DNA of 22,992 nucleotides from an uncultured Alphaproteobacteria bacterium (GTDB taxonomy: Bacteria > Pseudomonadota > Alphaproteobacteria > Caulobacterales > Caulobacteraceae). How positions within the stretch are numbered: position 1 is the first letter of the stretch; each line of letters opens with the position of its first letter. The stretch lies in assembly GCA_903933475.1 (NCBI GenBank), contig CAIZKE010000246.1, positions 1 through 22,992 of the forward strand. Direction: 5' to 3'. Below, piece after piece: positions 6,624 through 13,957 of this stretch. Under the pieces are notes generated by a model. It was not told the DNA's origin, did no database searches, and was given only the letters and a program-made list of their open reading frames with translations. Position numbers and translations under genes: made by a program.

Positions 6624-8722
6624 CAGATCACCCCCACGGTCTTGAGCCGAGCGCGGGGGTGGACTTCGTTCTGGCTCATGACCGGGGTCTGGCCTCGGAA
6701 GCGCTCTATCAACGAGCGGACATAGGGGCGGATTCCCGGGCTGGTGAGCAGGACCGGAGACTCCCCAGCCTGGGCTGCGCGCTCGAAGGCGTCGCCAACC
6801 CCACGGATGAACTCCTGGAGCCGCGAAGGTGCCATGGACAGCTGGCGGTCTTCGCCTGACCCGACCAGGGACTCGGCAAAGGCGGTCTCCCAGTCTGGAG
6901 AGAGGGTGATGATCGGCAGGGCACCGTCGTCCCCGCGGTGGGCGAAGGAGAGCTGTCGGGCCAGCCGGGCCCTGACCTGCTCGACGAGGCTGGTGAGCGA
7001 AGCGCTGTGCGGCGCCGCCTCGCCGAGCCCCTCGAGGATGGAGGGCAGGTCGCGGATCGAGACGCGTTCGCGCAGGAGGGCCTGCAGGACCCTCTGGAGC
7101 GTGGTCGCCGAGACCACCGAGGGGACGAGGTCGTCGACCAGCTTCTTCTGTTCGGACGGCAGATCCCGGAGCAGCTTCTGGACCTCCGAATAGGACAGCA
7201 GATCCGGCATGTTTTCCTTGAGGATCTCGGTGAGATGGGTGGTGAGCACGGTCGCGGGGTCGACCACAGTGTAGCCGCGGAAGGTCGCCTCCTCCCGGAG
7301 GCTGTCCTCGATCCAGGTCGCCGGCAGTCCGAAGGCTGGCTCGCGCATATGCTCGCCCGGCAAATCCACCTGCCCACCCCGCGGGTCCATGGCCATCAGG
7401 CTTCCCAGGCGCACTTCTCCTGATCCGGCCTCCAGTTCCTTGATGCGGATGAGGTAGCCTTGGGCGGGCAGCCGCATGTTGTCGAGGATCCGGACCGGCG
7501 GCATCACAAAGCCGAACTCCGCCGCGAGGGTCTTGCGCAGGGCCTTGATCTGGTCTGTCAGGCGACGGCCTTCAAGGTCGTTGATCAGGGGCAGCAACCC
7601 GTAGCCAAGCTCGATCTTGATCTCGTCCATGGCAAGGGTCTGGCTGATGTGCTCCTCGGTTTCCGGCAGGGATCTGCCGGGGTCCTCTTTCCCCAGGAAC
7701 TCAGCTATCCGCGCATTCGAGGATCGCTTCCAGGCGAGGAAGCCGGCGGCGATGGAGAGCAGGGCAAAGGGTATCACTGGCATGCCCGGGATGAGGGCAA
7801 CCACGCCCGACGTTGCCGAGACCATGCCCAGGCTGATGGGGTTCATGGCCAACTGGGTGACCAGCGCCTTGTCCGTCGAGCCATCGACGCCTGCGTTGGA
7901 CACCAGGAAGCCGGCGGCGATCGAGATGATCAGGGCCGGAATCTGGGTCACCAGGCCGTCGCCGATCGTCATGATGGTGTAGGTGGATGCAGCCTGCGCC
8001 AGCGGAACGCCATGCTGCAGGGTCCCGATGAGGATGCCGCCGATGATGTTGATCGCCACGATCATCAGCCCGGCGATGGCGTCGCCGCGGACGAACTTCG
8101 AAGCACCGTCCATCGAGCCGAAGAAGGTCGATTCCTGTTCGAGCTCCTTGCGGCGTTGGCGCGACTCTTCCTGGTCGATCAGGCCCGCTGAAAGGTCGGC
8201 GTCGATCGCCATCTGCTTTCCGGGCATGGAATCGAGGGTGAATCGAGCCGCGACCTCAGCGATCCGGCCTGAACCCTTGGTGATGACGATGAAGTTCACG
8301 ATCACCAGGATGGCGAAGACGATGATGCCGATCGTGAAATTGCCTCCGGTCATCAGGCGACCGAAGGACTCAATGACCTTGCCCGCGCCGTGTACGCCTT
8401 CATGACCGTGCGCCAGGATGAGCCGGGTCGAGGCTACGTTCAGGGCCAGCCGGAACAGGGTCGTGACCAGCAGGACCGTCGGGAAGGCTGTGAAGTCGAG
8501 AGGCCTACGGATGAACAGCGAGGTCATCAGGATGAGGATGGACGACGTCATCGAGATCGCCAGCAGCGCGTCCAGAAGGAAGGCCGGCACGGGCAGGATC
8601 AGCAGGACCAGAACGGACACGACGCCAAGGGCCAGCGCCACCTCACCCCGCAATAACCAACTGAGGACCAGGGCGGGGGTCAGTTTGCGGGGCTCGGCCC
8701 CATTGAATGTTGTGTCAGCCAC
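6623..8722 (-). CDS. flhA: Flagellar export gate protein FlhA
   Basis: A 699-aa FHIPEP-family protein. About eight membrane segments lie in residues 25-320, and a large cytosolic domain follows (about 350-699). The family signature RRPLDFTAFPTVLLVTTLFRLALN-type segment lies at about 72-98, and the conserved cytosolic loop contains the Asp in FFGSMDGASKFV, whose counterpart in Salmonella is needed for export. FlhA forms the nonameric ring that docks chaperone-substrate complexes and uses the proton motive force. The start is GTG at 8722, with GAGG 9 bases upstream, only 11 bases after flbD. The stop overlaps a 37-codon ORF. Confidence 0.97.
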   Translation of the reverse strand: MADTTFNGAEPRKLTPALVLSWLLRGEVALALGVVSVLVLLILPVPAFLLDALLAISMTSSILILMTSLFIRRPLDFTAFPTVLLVTTLFRLALNVASTRLILAHGHEGVHGAGKVIESFGRLMTGGNFTIGIIVFAILVIVNFIVITKGSGRIAEVAARFTLDSMPGKQMAIDADLSAGLIDQEESRQRRKELEQESTFFGSMDGASKFVRGDAIAGLMIVAINIIGGILIGTLQHGVPLAQAASTYTIMTIGDGLVTQIPALIISIAAGFLVSNAGVDGSTDKALVTQLAMNPISLGMVSATSGVVALIPGMPVIPFALLSIAAGFLAWKRSSNARIAEFLGKEDPGRSLPETEEHISQTLAMDEIKIELGYGLLPLINDLEGRRLTDQIKALRKTLAAEFGFVMPPVRILDNMRLPAQGYLIRIKELEAGSGEVRLGSLMAMDPRGGQVDLPGEHMREPAFGLPATWIEDSLREEATFRGYTVVDPATVLTTHLTEILKENMPDLLSYSEVQKLLRDLPSEQKKLVDDLVPSVVSATTLQRVLQALLRERVSIRDLPSILEGLGEAAPHSASLTSLVEQVRARLARQLSFAHRGDDGALPIITLSPDWETAFAESLVGSGEDRQLSMAPSRLQEFIRGVGDAFERAAQAGESPVLLTSPGIRPYVRSLIERFRGQTPVMSQNEVHPRARLKTVGVI

Positions 8723-8733
8723 GGATCAGGTCC

Positions 8734-10101
8734 TCAGGCCGCGCTCGCGCCCATTTGGGGCGCCGGGACGCTGATGCCGGCCTCGGTGTACTCTTTGAGC
8801 TTGTTGCGGAGGGTCCGGATCGAGATGCCCAGGATGTTCGCCGCATGGGTACGATTGCCAAAACAGTGTTCCAGGGTGTCGATGATCAGCTGCTGCTCCA
8901 TGGCCGCGACGGTCTGGCCGACAAAGCTCCGCGAGATCGCCTCTGCCGTGGTGGCCGCGACCTGGGCGGCGCGGGCACCCGCGTCGGAGGGGCCAAGAGG
9001 TTGGCCATCTGGAAGGCGGACCGCGCCTTCCTCGATGATGTCCCCGCTGGCCAGCAGAACCGCCCTATGCATGGCGTTCTCAAGCTCTCGCACATTGCCG
9101 GGCCAGCGATGCCCCAGAAGGCGCCGGCGAGCCTCGGCCGAAAGGATGCGGGGTGGAAGCCCGTTCGCCGCGGCGTACTTGCGGATGAAGAACTCAGCCA
9201 TCGGCAGTATGTCGCCGGGACGTTCGCGAAGCGGCGGCAGCCTCAGATTGACGACGTTGAGCCTGTAAAGCAGGTCCTCGCGGAAGGTTCCGTCCCTTAC
9301 AGCCTGCACCAGGTCCCGGTTCGACGTGGCCAGGATGCGGATGTCGACCCTTACCGGCTGGGAGCCGCCGACCCTGTCGATCTCGCGTTCCTGGATGGCC
9401 CGCAGAAGCTTGGCCTGCAGCCGGGTATCCATCTCCGAGATTTCGTCCAGCAGCAGGGTCCCGCCATTGGCTTCCTCGAACTTGCCGATACGGCGGGCGA
9501 GGGCACCGGTGAAGGCACCCTTCTCGTGACCGAACAGTTCGCTTTCGAGGAGGTTCTCAGGGATGGCGGCGCAGTTCACCGAGATGAAGGGCTTGCTGGT
9601 CCGACGGGACTTCTGGTGGACGTGGCGGGCGACGATCTCCTTGCCGGAGCCGCTCTCTCCAGTGATCAGGATCGAGGCCTCCGACGGTGCCACCTGCTCG
9701 GCCATGGCGATGACCGCCCGCATGGCCGGGTCCTCGGCGATCATCGGGCGATTGTCGTCGGACACAGCGGCCAGGACCGCAGCGATCATCTCTGCGTCCG
9801 GCGGAAGGGGAATGAACTCCTTGGCACCCGCCCGGATGGCATCGGCCGCCTTTCGGGCGTCGGAATCAACGCCGCAGGCCACCACCGGCACCCGGATGCG
9901 CTCGGCTTCGTTGGCGGCGATGAGGGCGGCGATATCCAGGTTGTAGTCCACCAGCAGCAGGTCCGCGCCCTGTCCGGCCCGCAGGGCGTGGGTGGCCGCC
10001 GCTATAGTCTCCACGTGGCTGACCTTCGCCCCCTGCGCCATCGCCATCTTCACGGCGGCCGCCAATTGTCCGTTCAGTTGTCCAACGACTAGAAGCCGCA
10101 T
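8734..10101 (-). CDS. flbD: Sigma-54-dependent flagellar regulator FlbD
   Basis: A 455-aa NtrC-type activator. The N-terminal receiver (1-120) is degenerate: Asp52 is kept (LLLVDYNLD), but the acidic pair at the N-terminus is missing (MRLLVVGQLNG) and the usual Lys-Pro is altered (KEFIPLPP). The AAA+ domain has Walker A GESGSGK at 148-154, the sigma-54 contact loop GAFTGA at 195-200, and the Walker B segment GGTLLLDEISEM. A Fis-type helix-turn-helix (GNRTHAANILGISIRTLRNKLKEY) closes the protein. In Caulobacter, FlbD activates class III/IV sigma-54 flagellar promoters, represses fliF, and is controlled by FliX and not by a kinase; the degenerate receiver agrees. GGAG lies 8 bases before the ATG. 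It ends in Ala-Ala. Confidence 0.95.
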   Translation of the reverse strand: MRLLVVGQLNGQLAAAVKMAMAQGAKVSHVETIAAATHALRAGQGADLLLVDYNLDIAALIAANEAERIRVPVVACGVDSDARKAADAIRAGAKEFIPLPPDAEMIAAVLAAVSDDNRPMIAEDPAMRAVIAMAEQVAPSEASILITGESGSGKEIVARHVHQKSRRTSKPFISVNCAAIPENLLESELFGHEKGAFTGALARRIGKFEEANGGTLLLDEISEMDTRLQAKLLRAIQEREIDRVGGSQPVRVDIRILATSNRDLVQAVRDGTFREDLLYRLNVVNLRLPPLRERPGDILPMAEFFIRKYAAANGLPPRILSAEARRRLLGHRWPGNVRELENAMHRAVLLASGDIIEEGAVRLPDGQPLGPSDAGARAAQVAATTAEAISRSFVGQTVAAMEQQLIIDTLEHCFGNRTHAANILGISIRTLRNKLKEYTEAGISVPAPQMGASAA

Positions 10102-10129
10102 GATCCGTCTCCGCTTCGACCCCGGGTCC

Positions 10130-10465
10130 CTAGGACTGGGTGTCGCCGTCCTTGATGATTTCCGTCATGGTCACGCCGAGGCGCTCGTCGACGATGACGA
10201 CCTCACCGCGCGCGACCAGGCGGTTGTTGACGTAGATGTCGATGGCCTCGCCGACCCGTCGGTCCAGCTCCAGCACGCTGCCGGAGTTGAGCTGCAGCAG
10301 TTGCGAGACGCTCATGGTGGCCCGGCCGAGAACAGCCGAGATGGACACAGGGACATCGAAGATGGGTGCAAGATCCGATGCGGTCTTCTCGCCCGTGTCT
10401 TCGCCCGGATGCGGCGGGGTATCGGCCGGACCCAGTTCGTCAAGATCGAGATCATTGTCGCTCAT
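10130..10465 (-). CDS. fliN: Flagellar motor switch protein FliN
   Basis: A 111-aa protein with an acidic, Pro-rich N-terminal tail (1-30) and a SpoA/FliN domain (about 35-105). The domain carries the typical run IFDVPVSISAVLGRATMSVSQLL, then GSVLELDRRVGEAIDIYVNNRLVARGEVVIVDERLGVTMTEII. FliN forms the base of the C-ring with FliM and FliG and helps place the export apparatus. FliM is not in this window. The start lies 5 bases after the flbE stop, and flbD begins 28 bases downstream. Confidence 0.95.
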   Translation of the reverse strand: MSDNDLDLDELGPADTPPHPGEDTGEKTASDLAPIFDVPVSISAVLGRATMSVSQLLQLNSGSVLELDRRVGEAIDIYVNNRLVARGEVVIVDERLGVTMTEIIKDGDTQS

Positions 10466-10470
10466 GTCGT

Positions 10471-11121
10471 TCAGCCTTCCCCACCGGGGTGCAGAGGTTC
10501 AGCGTGCATGCCTTCGGCGGCCAGGGCGGCCTCGAGGGCCTTTCCGACCCGCAGCGCTGCGTCTTCGGGATCGAAGCTGGCGGCGCCGTCGCCAAAATCC
10601 AGGGTAAAGGCGGCTCCGATCCGGTCGGCATCCTCGCGGACCAGGATCTGCCCGGCGAATCCGATAGCTGCCGCGGTGTCGGACAGGGTTTCACCGACCA
10701 CGGCCGCCAGCGCAGGCGACACGCTCACGATCAATCGCGGTTCAGACTCGATTTCGTCGGCGAGGGCGGCGAGGGCGCTCTCCAGGGCCGCCCGTGGGAA
10801 GAGGCCCAGGACCTCGCCCGTTATGGCGCGGGCGCAGGCAAGTGCGAGGGCTGCAGAGCCCTCCCGGTGGGCATGGGCCACGTGCGCCAGGCTGCCCAGC
10901 CCATGCTCAGCGTGCTTGGAGATTTCTGCAAGCGCCCGCGCCTGCAGGGCCGATATCTCGCCAAGCACCTTCTGCTCGCCGTCGGCGAAGGCGCGGGCGC
11001 GAACGGCCTCCACCTCATCGACCGTGAAGTAGCGCTTTGGCCGGGGCGCGCCGTGCGCGACATTTCCCGCGCCGTCAAACACGGTGTCGAAGCTAAATCT
11101 TTCGAGGAGGGGCTCGGCCAT
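10471..11121 (-). CDS. flbE: FliH-like flagellar assembly protein FlbE
   Basis: A 216-aa protein in the fliF-fliG-X-fliN-flbD position, which Caulobacter fills with FlbE, the local FliH. FliH is the peripheral stalk-like partner of FliI. Residues about 30-95 are helical and Ala/Glu-rich (VDEVEAVRARAFADGEQKVLGE...), as expected for the FliH arm. The C-terminal half (about 110-200) has the pattern LIVSVSPALAAVVGETL...VREDADRIGAAFTLDFGDGAASFDPE, resembling the FliH/HrpE fold. Identity is diverged, so the call rests largely on gene order. The ATG overlaps the fliG stop as TGATG. Confidence 0.85.
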   Translation of the reverse strand: MAEPLLERFSFDTVFDGAGNVAHGAPRPKRYFTVDEVEAVRARAFADGEQKVLGEISALQARALAEISKHAEHGLGSLAHVAHAHREGSAALALACARAITGEVLGLFPRAALESALAALADEIESEPRLIVSVSPALAAVVGETLSDTAAAIGFAGQILVREDADRIGAAFTLDFGDGAASFDPEDAALRVGKALEAALAAEGMHAEPLHPGGEG

Positions 11122-12155
11122 CAGTAGATCAGCTCGTCATCGCCGCTCGAGCCGGCGAGCATGATCTCGCCCTTCTGCGCCAGATCCTTCGCCGACTGGA
11201 CCATGGCCATCTGAGCCTGGTCGACATCGCGGAGCCGGACGGGGCCCATGTTCTCCATGTCCTCCCGCAGGATCCGGGCGGCACGCTCGGACATGTTGGA
11301 GAAGAACAGGTTCCGCAGATCCTCGGATGCGCCCTTCAGGGCAAGGCCGAGCTGGGCCTTGTCTACCGCCCTGAGCAGGGTCTGGACCCCGCCGGGATCA
11401 AGCTTGGAGAGGTCCTCGAAGACGAACATAAGGGCCCGGATACGCTCGGCGCTGTCGCGGTTCCGCTCCTCGAGGGCCGAGATGAAGCGGGTCTCGGTCT
11501 GCCGGTCGAAGGAGTTGAAGATATCCGCCATCATTTCGTGGCTGTCGCGCTTGGAGGTACGGGCCAGGTTCGACATGAATTCAGTGCGCAGGGTCTGCTC
11601 AATCTTGTCGAGGATCTCGCGCTGGACCGGCTCCATGCGGAGCATCCGGGTCACGCATTCCATGGCGAAGTCCTCGGGCAGGGCACCGAGGACGCGGGAG
11701 GCATGGTCCGGCTTGACCTTGGAAAGGACGACGGCGACGGTCTGCGGGTACTCGTTCTTCAGGTAGTTGGCGAGGACGCCTTCGCTGACATTGCCCAGCT
11801 TGTCCCACATGGTCCGGCCGGCCGGACCGCGGATTTCCTCCATGAGGCCGTCGACCTTGTCGGGGTCGAGGAAGGAGGCGAGGAGCCGCTGGGTCTGCTC
11901 GAACGAGCCCATGACGGTGCCGCCGCCGGAGATGTTCGAGATGAATTCGACCAGAAGCACCTCGACGACGTTGGACGTGACGTTGCCGAGGGTGGCCATG
12001 GCCTGGGAGACCTCTTTGATCTCCTCCTCGTCCAGCATCTGCCAGATCGCGGTGCCCTCCTCCCCCAGGGTCAGAAGAACAATCGCAGCCTTCTCCGGCC
12101 CCGTCAGCATGGCGGCGTCGGTGATCATGCCGCCTTTTTGGGGTCCTCGGCTCAT
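11121..12155 (-). CDS. fliG: Flagellar motor switch protein FliG
   Basis: A 344-aa rotor protein that binds FliF and transmits torque from the stator. The N-terminal domain opens with LTGPEKAAIVLLTLGEEGTAIW, the middle part carries LKNEYPQTVAVVLSKV (the EHPQ-motif equivalent), and the C-terminal torque domain contains MFVFEDLSKLDPGGVQ and FFSNMSERAARILREDMENMGPVRLRDV. The ATG at 12155 overlaps the fliF stop as ATGA. A second in-frame ATG at 12128 (MITDAAMLTG) follows an AAAAAGGCGG stretch and is a fair alternative; it would remove 9 residues. The stop overlaps flbE as TGATG. Confidence 0.97.
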   Translation of the reverse strand: MSRGPQKGGMITDAAMLTGPEKAAIVLLTLGEEGTAIWQMLDEEEIKEVSQAMATLGNVTSNVVEVLLVEFISNISGGGTVMGSFEQTQRLLASFLDPDKVDGLMEEIRGPAGRTMWDKLGNVSEGVLANYLKNEYPQTVAVVLSKVKPDHASRVLGALPEDFAMECVTRMLRMEPVQREILDKIEQTLRTEFMSNLARTSKRDSHEMMADIFNSFDRQTETRFISALEERNRDSAERIRALMFVFEDLSKLDPGGVQTLLRAVDKAQLGLALKGASEDLRNLFFSNMSERAARILREDMENMGPVRLRDVDQAQMAMVQSAKDLAQKGEIMLAGSSGDDELIY

Positions 12156-13774
12156 GTCGGCTGGTGCAGCCAGGTGCGCAGCAGTGCCACCGACTCCTCA
12201 GGGTGGGACTCCACGAACTCTGCCACGCGCTTGATCGAACTGGCCTTGACCTGGCCCTCGATCCTGGCGATCGCGATCCGCTGCTCCATCTCGCTCTGGT
12301 CGGGCCCGGGCAGGGCGAGCGGATCCCCGGTCGAGGGATCCATCGGCAGCATCATCTGCTGTCCATCTGCCGTCGTGACCAGCCGGGTCACGCCAGTCCG
12401 AGCCCCCGCCGAGCCGTTGAACAGGGGCCGGACCACGAAGAAGATGGTCAGCAGGGCAACAATCAGCAGGATCACCCACTGGACGATCTGCATGATGTCG
12501 TTCTTGTCGAAGCCCATCAGGGGGTTGGCGGTCACGACGCCACCGCCGGTGTCGGCGCGGGGGAACTGGACGTTGATCACCGTAACCTGATCGCCTCTCT
12601 GGGCGTCGAAGCCGACGGCGGTCCGAACCAGCTGCTCGATCCTCTGCATTTCCGCCGCCGGACGGGCCGTGTAGGCGCCGGGCTTGCCGTCCGTGCCGGC
12701 CGGGGCCGTCACGCCATCCACAGCCACGGCGACCGAGAGGCGCTTGACCTGTCCGGGCTCCTTGACCTCGGTGCGCACGGTCTTGGAGATGTCGTAGTTC
12801 GTCGTCGTGCCGGTCCGCCCTGACGCCGAATTCACATTGCCTTCCGCATTCGGAGGCGCGCCGGGGATGTTGGCCGCCGCGGTGACGGCGCCGGTCTGGT
12901 TCGGCTGGTTTTCGTTGGCGTTTTCTTCGCTGGTGGTCTCCGAACGCACCACCTGACCATCAGGGTCAAAGGTTTCCTCCTGGATGGTCACCTGGGAGAG
13001 ATCAAGGTCAGCCGTGACGTTGACCCGCGCCTTCCCGGGCCCGACGACGCCCTCCACCAGGGTCTTGACCGTCTTTGCGACCCTGGCCTCGACAGCGGAC
13101 TTCCGGCCATCGGCGGCCATGGCGTCACCCTCGCTGCCACCGGAAAGGGTCTTGGCGTGCTGGTCGACCACCGTGACTCTGTCGGGCTTCATGTTGGGGA
13201 CGGCGCCCGCCACCAGATTCTGGATGGCGCGGACCTGGTCCGGCGTGGGCTCCCGGGCACCAACCGCGATGCTGACGGAGGCCGAGGCCTGCTGGATCTC
13301 GTCCTCGAACAGCTCCTTCTTGGGCAATACCAGGTGGACCCGTGCCGAGGTGACACCGTCCAGGCTCTGGATGGTCCGGGCCAACTCGCCCTCCAGGGCG
13401 CGCTGGCGGTTGAGTTGCTGGACGAAGTCCGTCTGGCCGACGACGCTGGTCTGGTCGAAGATTTCGTAGCCGACCGAGCCTGCCGTCGGCAGCCCCTTGC
13501 CAGACAGCAGCAGTCGGGTGGTCGCGACCTCGTCCCTCGCCACCATGAGGGTCGATCCGTCGCCCTTGGCCTCGTAGCGGATATTGGCCTGGTCCAGGGC
13601 GCGGGTGATTTCCCCGGCCTCCTTGAGGTCGAGGTTTGAGTACAGAAGGGCGTTCGGACGGCCCATGTTCATGAACAGGGCCCCAAGGGCCGCGGCGATA
13701 CCTACGCCGATGCCGGCGAAGGCCGCGAGGCGGCCGAGACCAAATCTCTGCAGAGCGGCGAAGAAACCGTTCAA
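12152..13774 (-). CDS. fliF: Flagellar MS-ring protein FliF
   Basis: A 540-aa membrane ring protein that forms the base of the flagellum. A first membrane segment is at about 17-36 and a second at about 440-462 (IVQWVILLIVALLTIFFVV). Between them lie the ring-building motifs: SNLDLKEAGEITRALDQANI, LARTIQSLDGVTSARVHLVLPKKELF and ASVSIAVGAREPTPDQVRAIQNLVAGAVPN. The cytosolic tail, which binds FliG, ends in a charged helix. The start codon is TTG at 13774; its N-terminus MNGFFAALQRFGLGRLAA fits the family and GGGAG lies 10 bases upstream. It is the first gene of the operon running to the DUF4282 gene. Confidence 0.97.
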   Translation of the reverse strand: MNGFFAALQRFGLGRLAAFAGIGVGIAAALGALFMNMGRPNALLYSNLDLKEAGEITRALDQANIRYEAKGDGSTLMVARDEVATTRLLLSGKGLPTAGSVGYEIFDQTSVVGQTDFVQQLNRQRALEGELARTIQSLDGVTSARVHLVLPKKELFEDEIQQASASVSIAVGAREPTPDQVRAIQNLVAGAVPNMKPDRVTVVDQHAKTLSGGSEGDAMAADGRKSAVEARVAKTVKTLVEGVVGPGKARVNVTADLDLSQVTIQEETFDPDGQVVRSETTSEENANENQPNQTGAVTAAANIPGAPPNAEGNVNSASGRTGTTTNYDISKTVRTEVKEPGQVKRLSVAVAVDGVTAPAGTDGKPGAYTARPAAEMQRIEQLVRTAVGFDAQRGDQVTVINVQFPRADTGGGVVTANPLMGFDKNDIMQIVQWVILLIVALLTIFFVVRPLFNGSAGARTGVTRLVTTADGQQMMLPMDPSTGDPLALPGPDQSEMEQRIAIARIEGQVKASSIKRVAEFVESHPEESVALLRTWLHQPT

Positions 13775-13812
13775 GGTCCTCAGTCTCCCACCGTCGGCTA
13801 CAAGGGGTGCAG

Positions 13813-13836
13813 TTCCTGCCGACGAATAGGCAGGAA
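13813..13836. promoter_or_regulatory. Perfect palindrome upstream of fliF, candidate operator
   Basis: TTCCTGCC (13813-13820), an 8-base spacer and GGCAGGAA (13829-13836) form a perfect inverted repeat 38 bases upstream of the fliF start codon. Half-site centres are about 16 bases apart, which suits a dimeric DNA-binding protein. FlbD is known to bind near the fliF start in Caulobacter, so it is one candidate; the arms do not clearly match the ftr consensus as I remember it. In RNA it would form a stem that could affect translation. Confidence 0.45.
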
Positions 13837-13850
13837 TTACCCAGTGGTTG

Positions 13851-13867
13851 GTAAACGAGGAGTTTAC
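13851..13867. repeat. Inverted repeat GTAAAC-N5-GTTTAC upstream of fliF
   Basis: GTAAAC (13851-13856), GAGGA, GTTTAC (13862-13867). The arms are AT-rich in a GC-rich setting and resemble, imperfectly, CtrA half-sites. The position about 77-93 bases before the start codon suits an activator or promoter element. Confidence 0.35.
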
Positions 13868-13911
13868 GCGGTCGTTTTGGTGGGCCGGTCGTGAGGATCG
13901 CTGGATCGTAT

Positions 13912-13938
13912 TCCGATAGGTGGGAACGGGTTATCGGA
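13912..13938. repeat. Inverted repeat TCCGATA-N13-TATCGGA
   Basis: Seven-base arms flank a 13-base loop, 20 bases past the serine hydrolase stop. Read on the - strand it could act as a weak terminator for the sspB-to-hydrolase transcript, but no T-run follows. A binding site is equally possible. Confidence 0.3.
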
Positions 13939-13957
13939 TCGAAACAGGATCCAGGCG

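Larger units (their letters stand above)
13775..13957. promoter_or_regulatory. fliF promoter region with three inverted repeats
   Basis: This gap separates the end of the serine hydrolase gene from the fliF start, so it must hold the fliF operon promoter and possibly the end of the upstream transcript. It contains a perfect 8-bp inverted repeat (13813-13836), a 6-bp one (13851-13867) and a 7-bp one (13912-13938), described separately. GGATCG occurs three times (13895, 13903, 13936). No canonical TTAA-N7-TTAA CtrA box was found, although GTTTACC on the - strand at 13855-13849 is one base from the half-site TTAACC. In Caulobacter this promoter is activated by CtrA and repressed by FlbD. Confidence 0.5.

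Noticed and set aside
8707..10092. 461-codon ORF on the + strand
   Set aside because: Antisense over the whole of flbD, whose motifs are unambiguous; no recognisable domain in the shadow.
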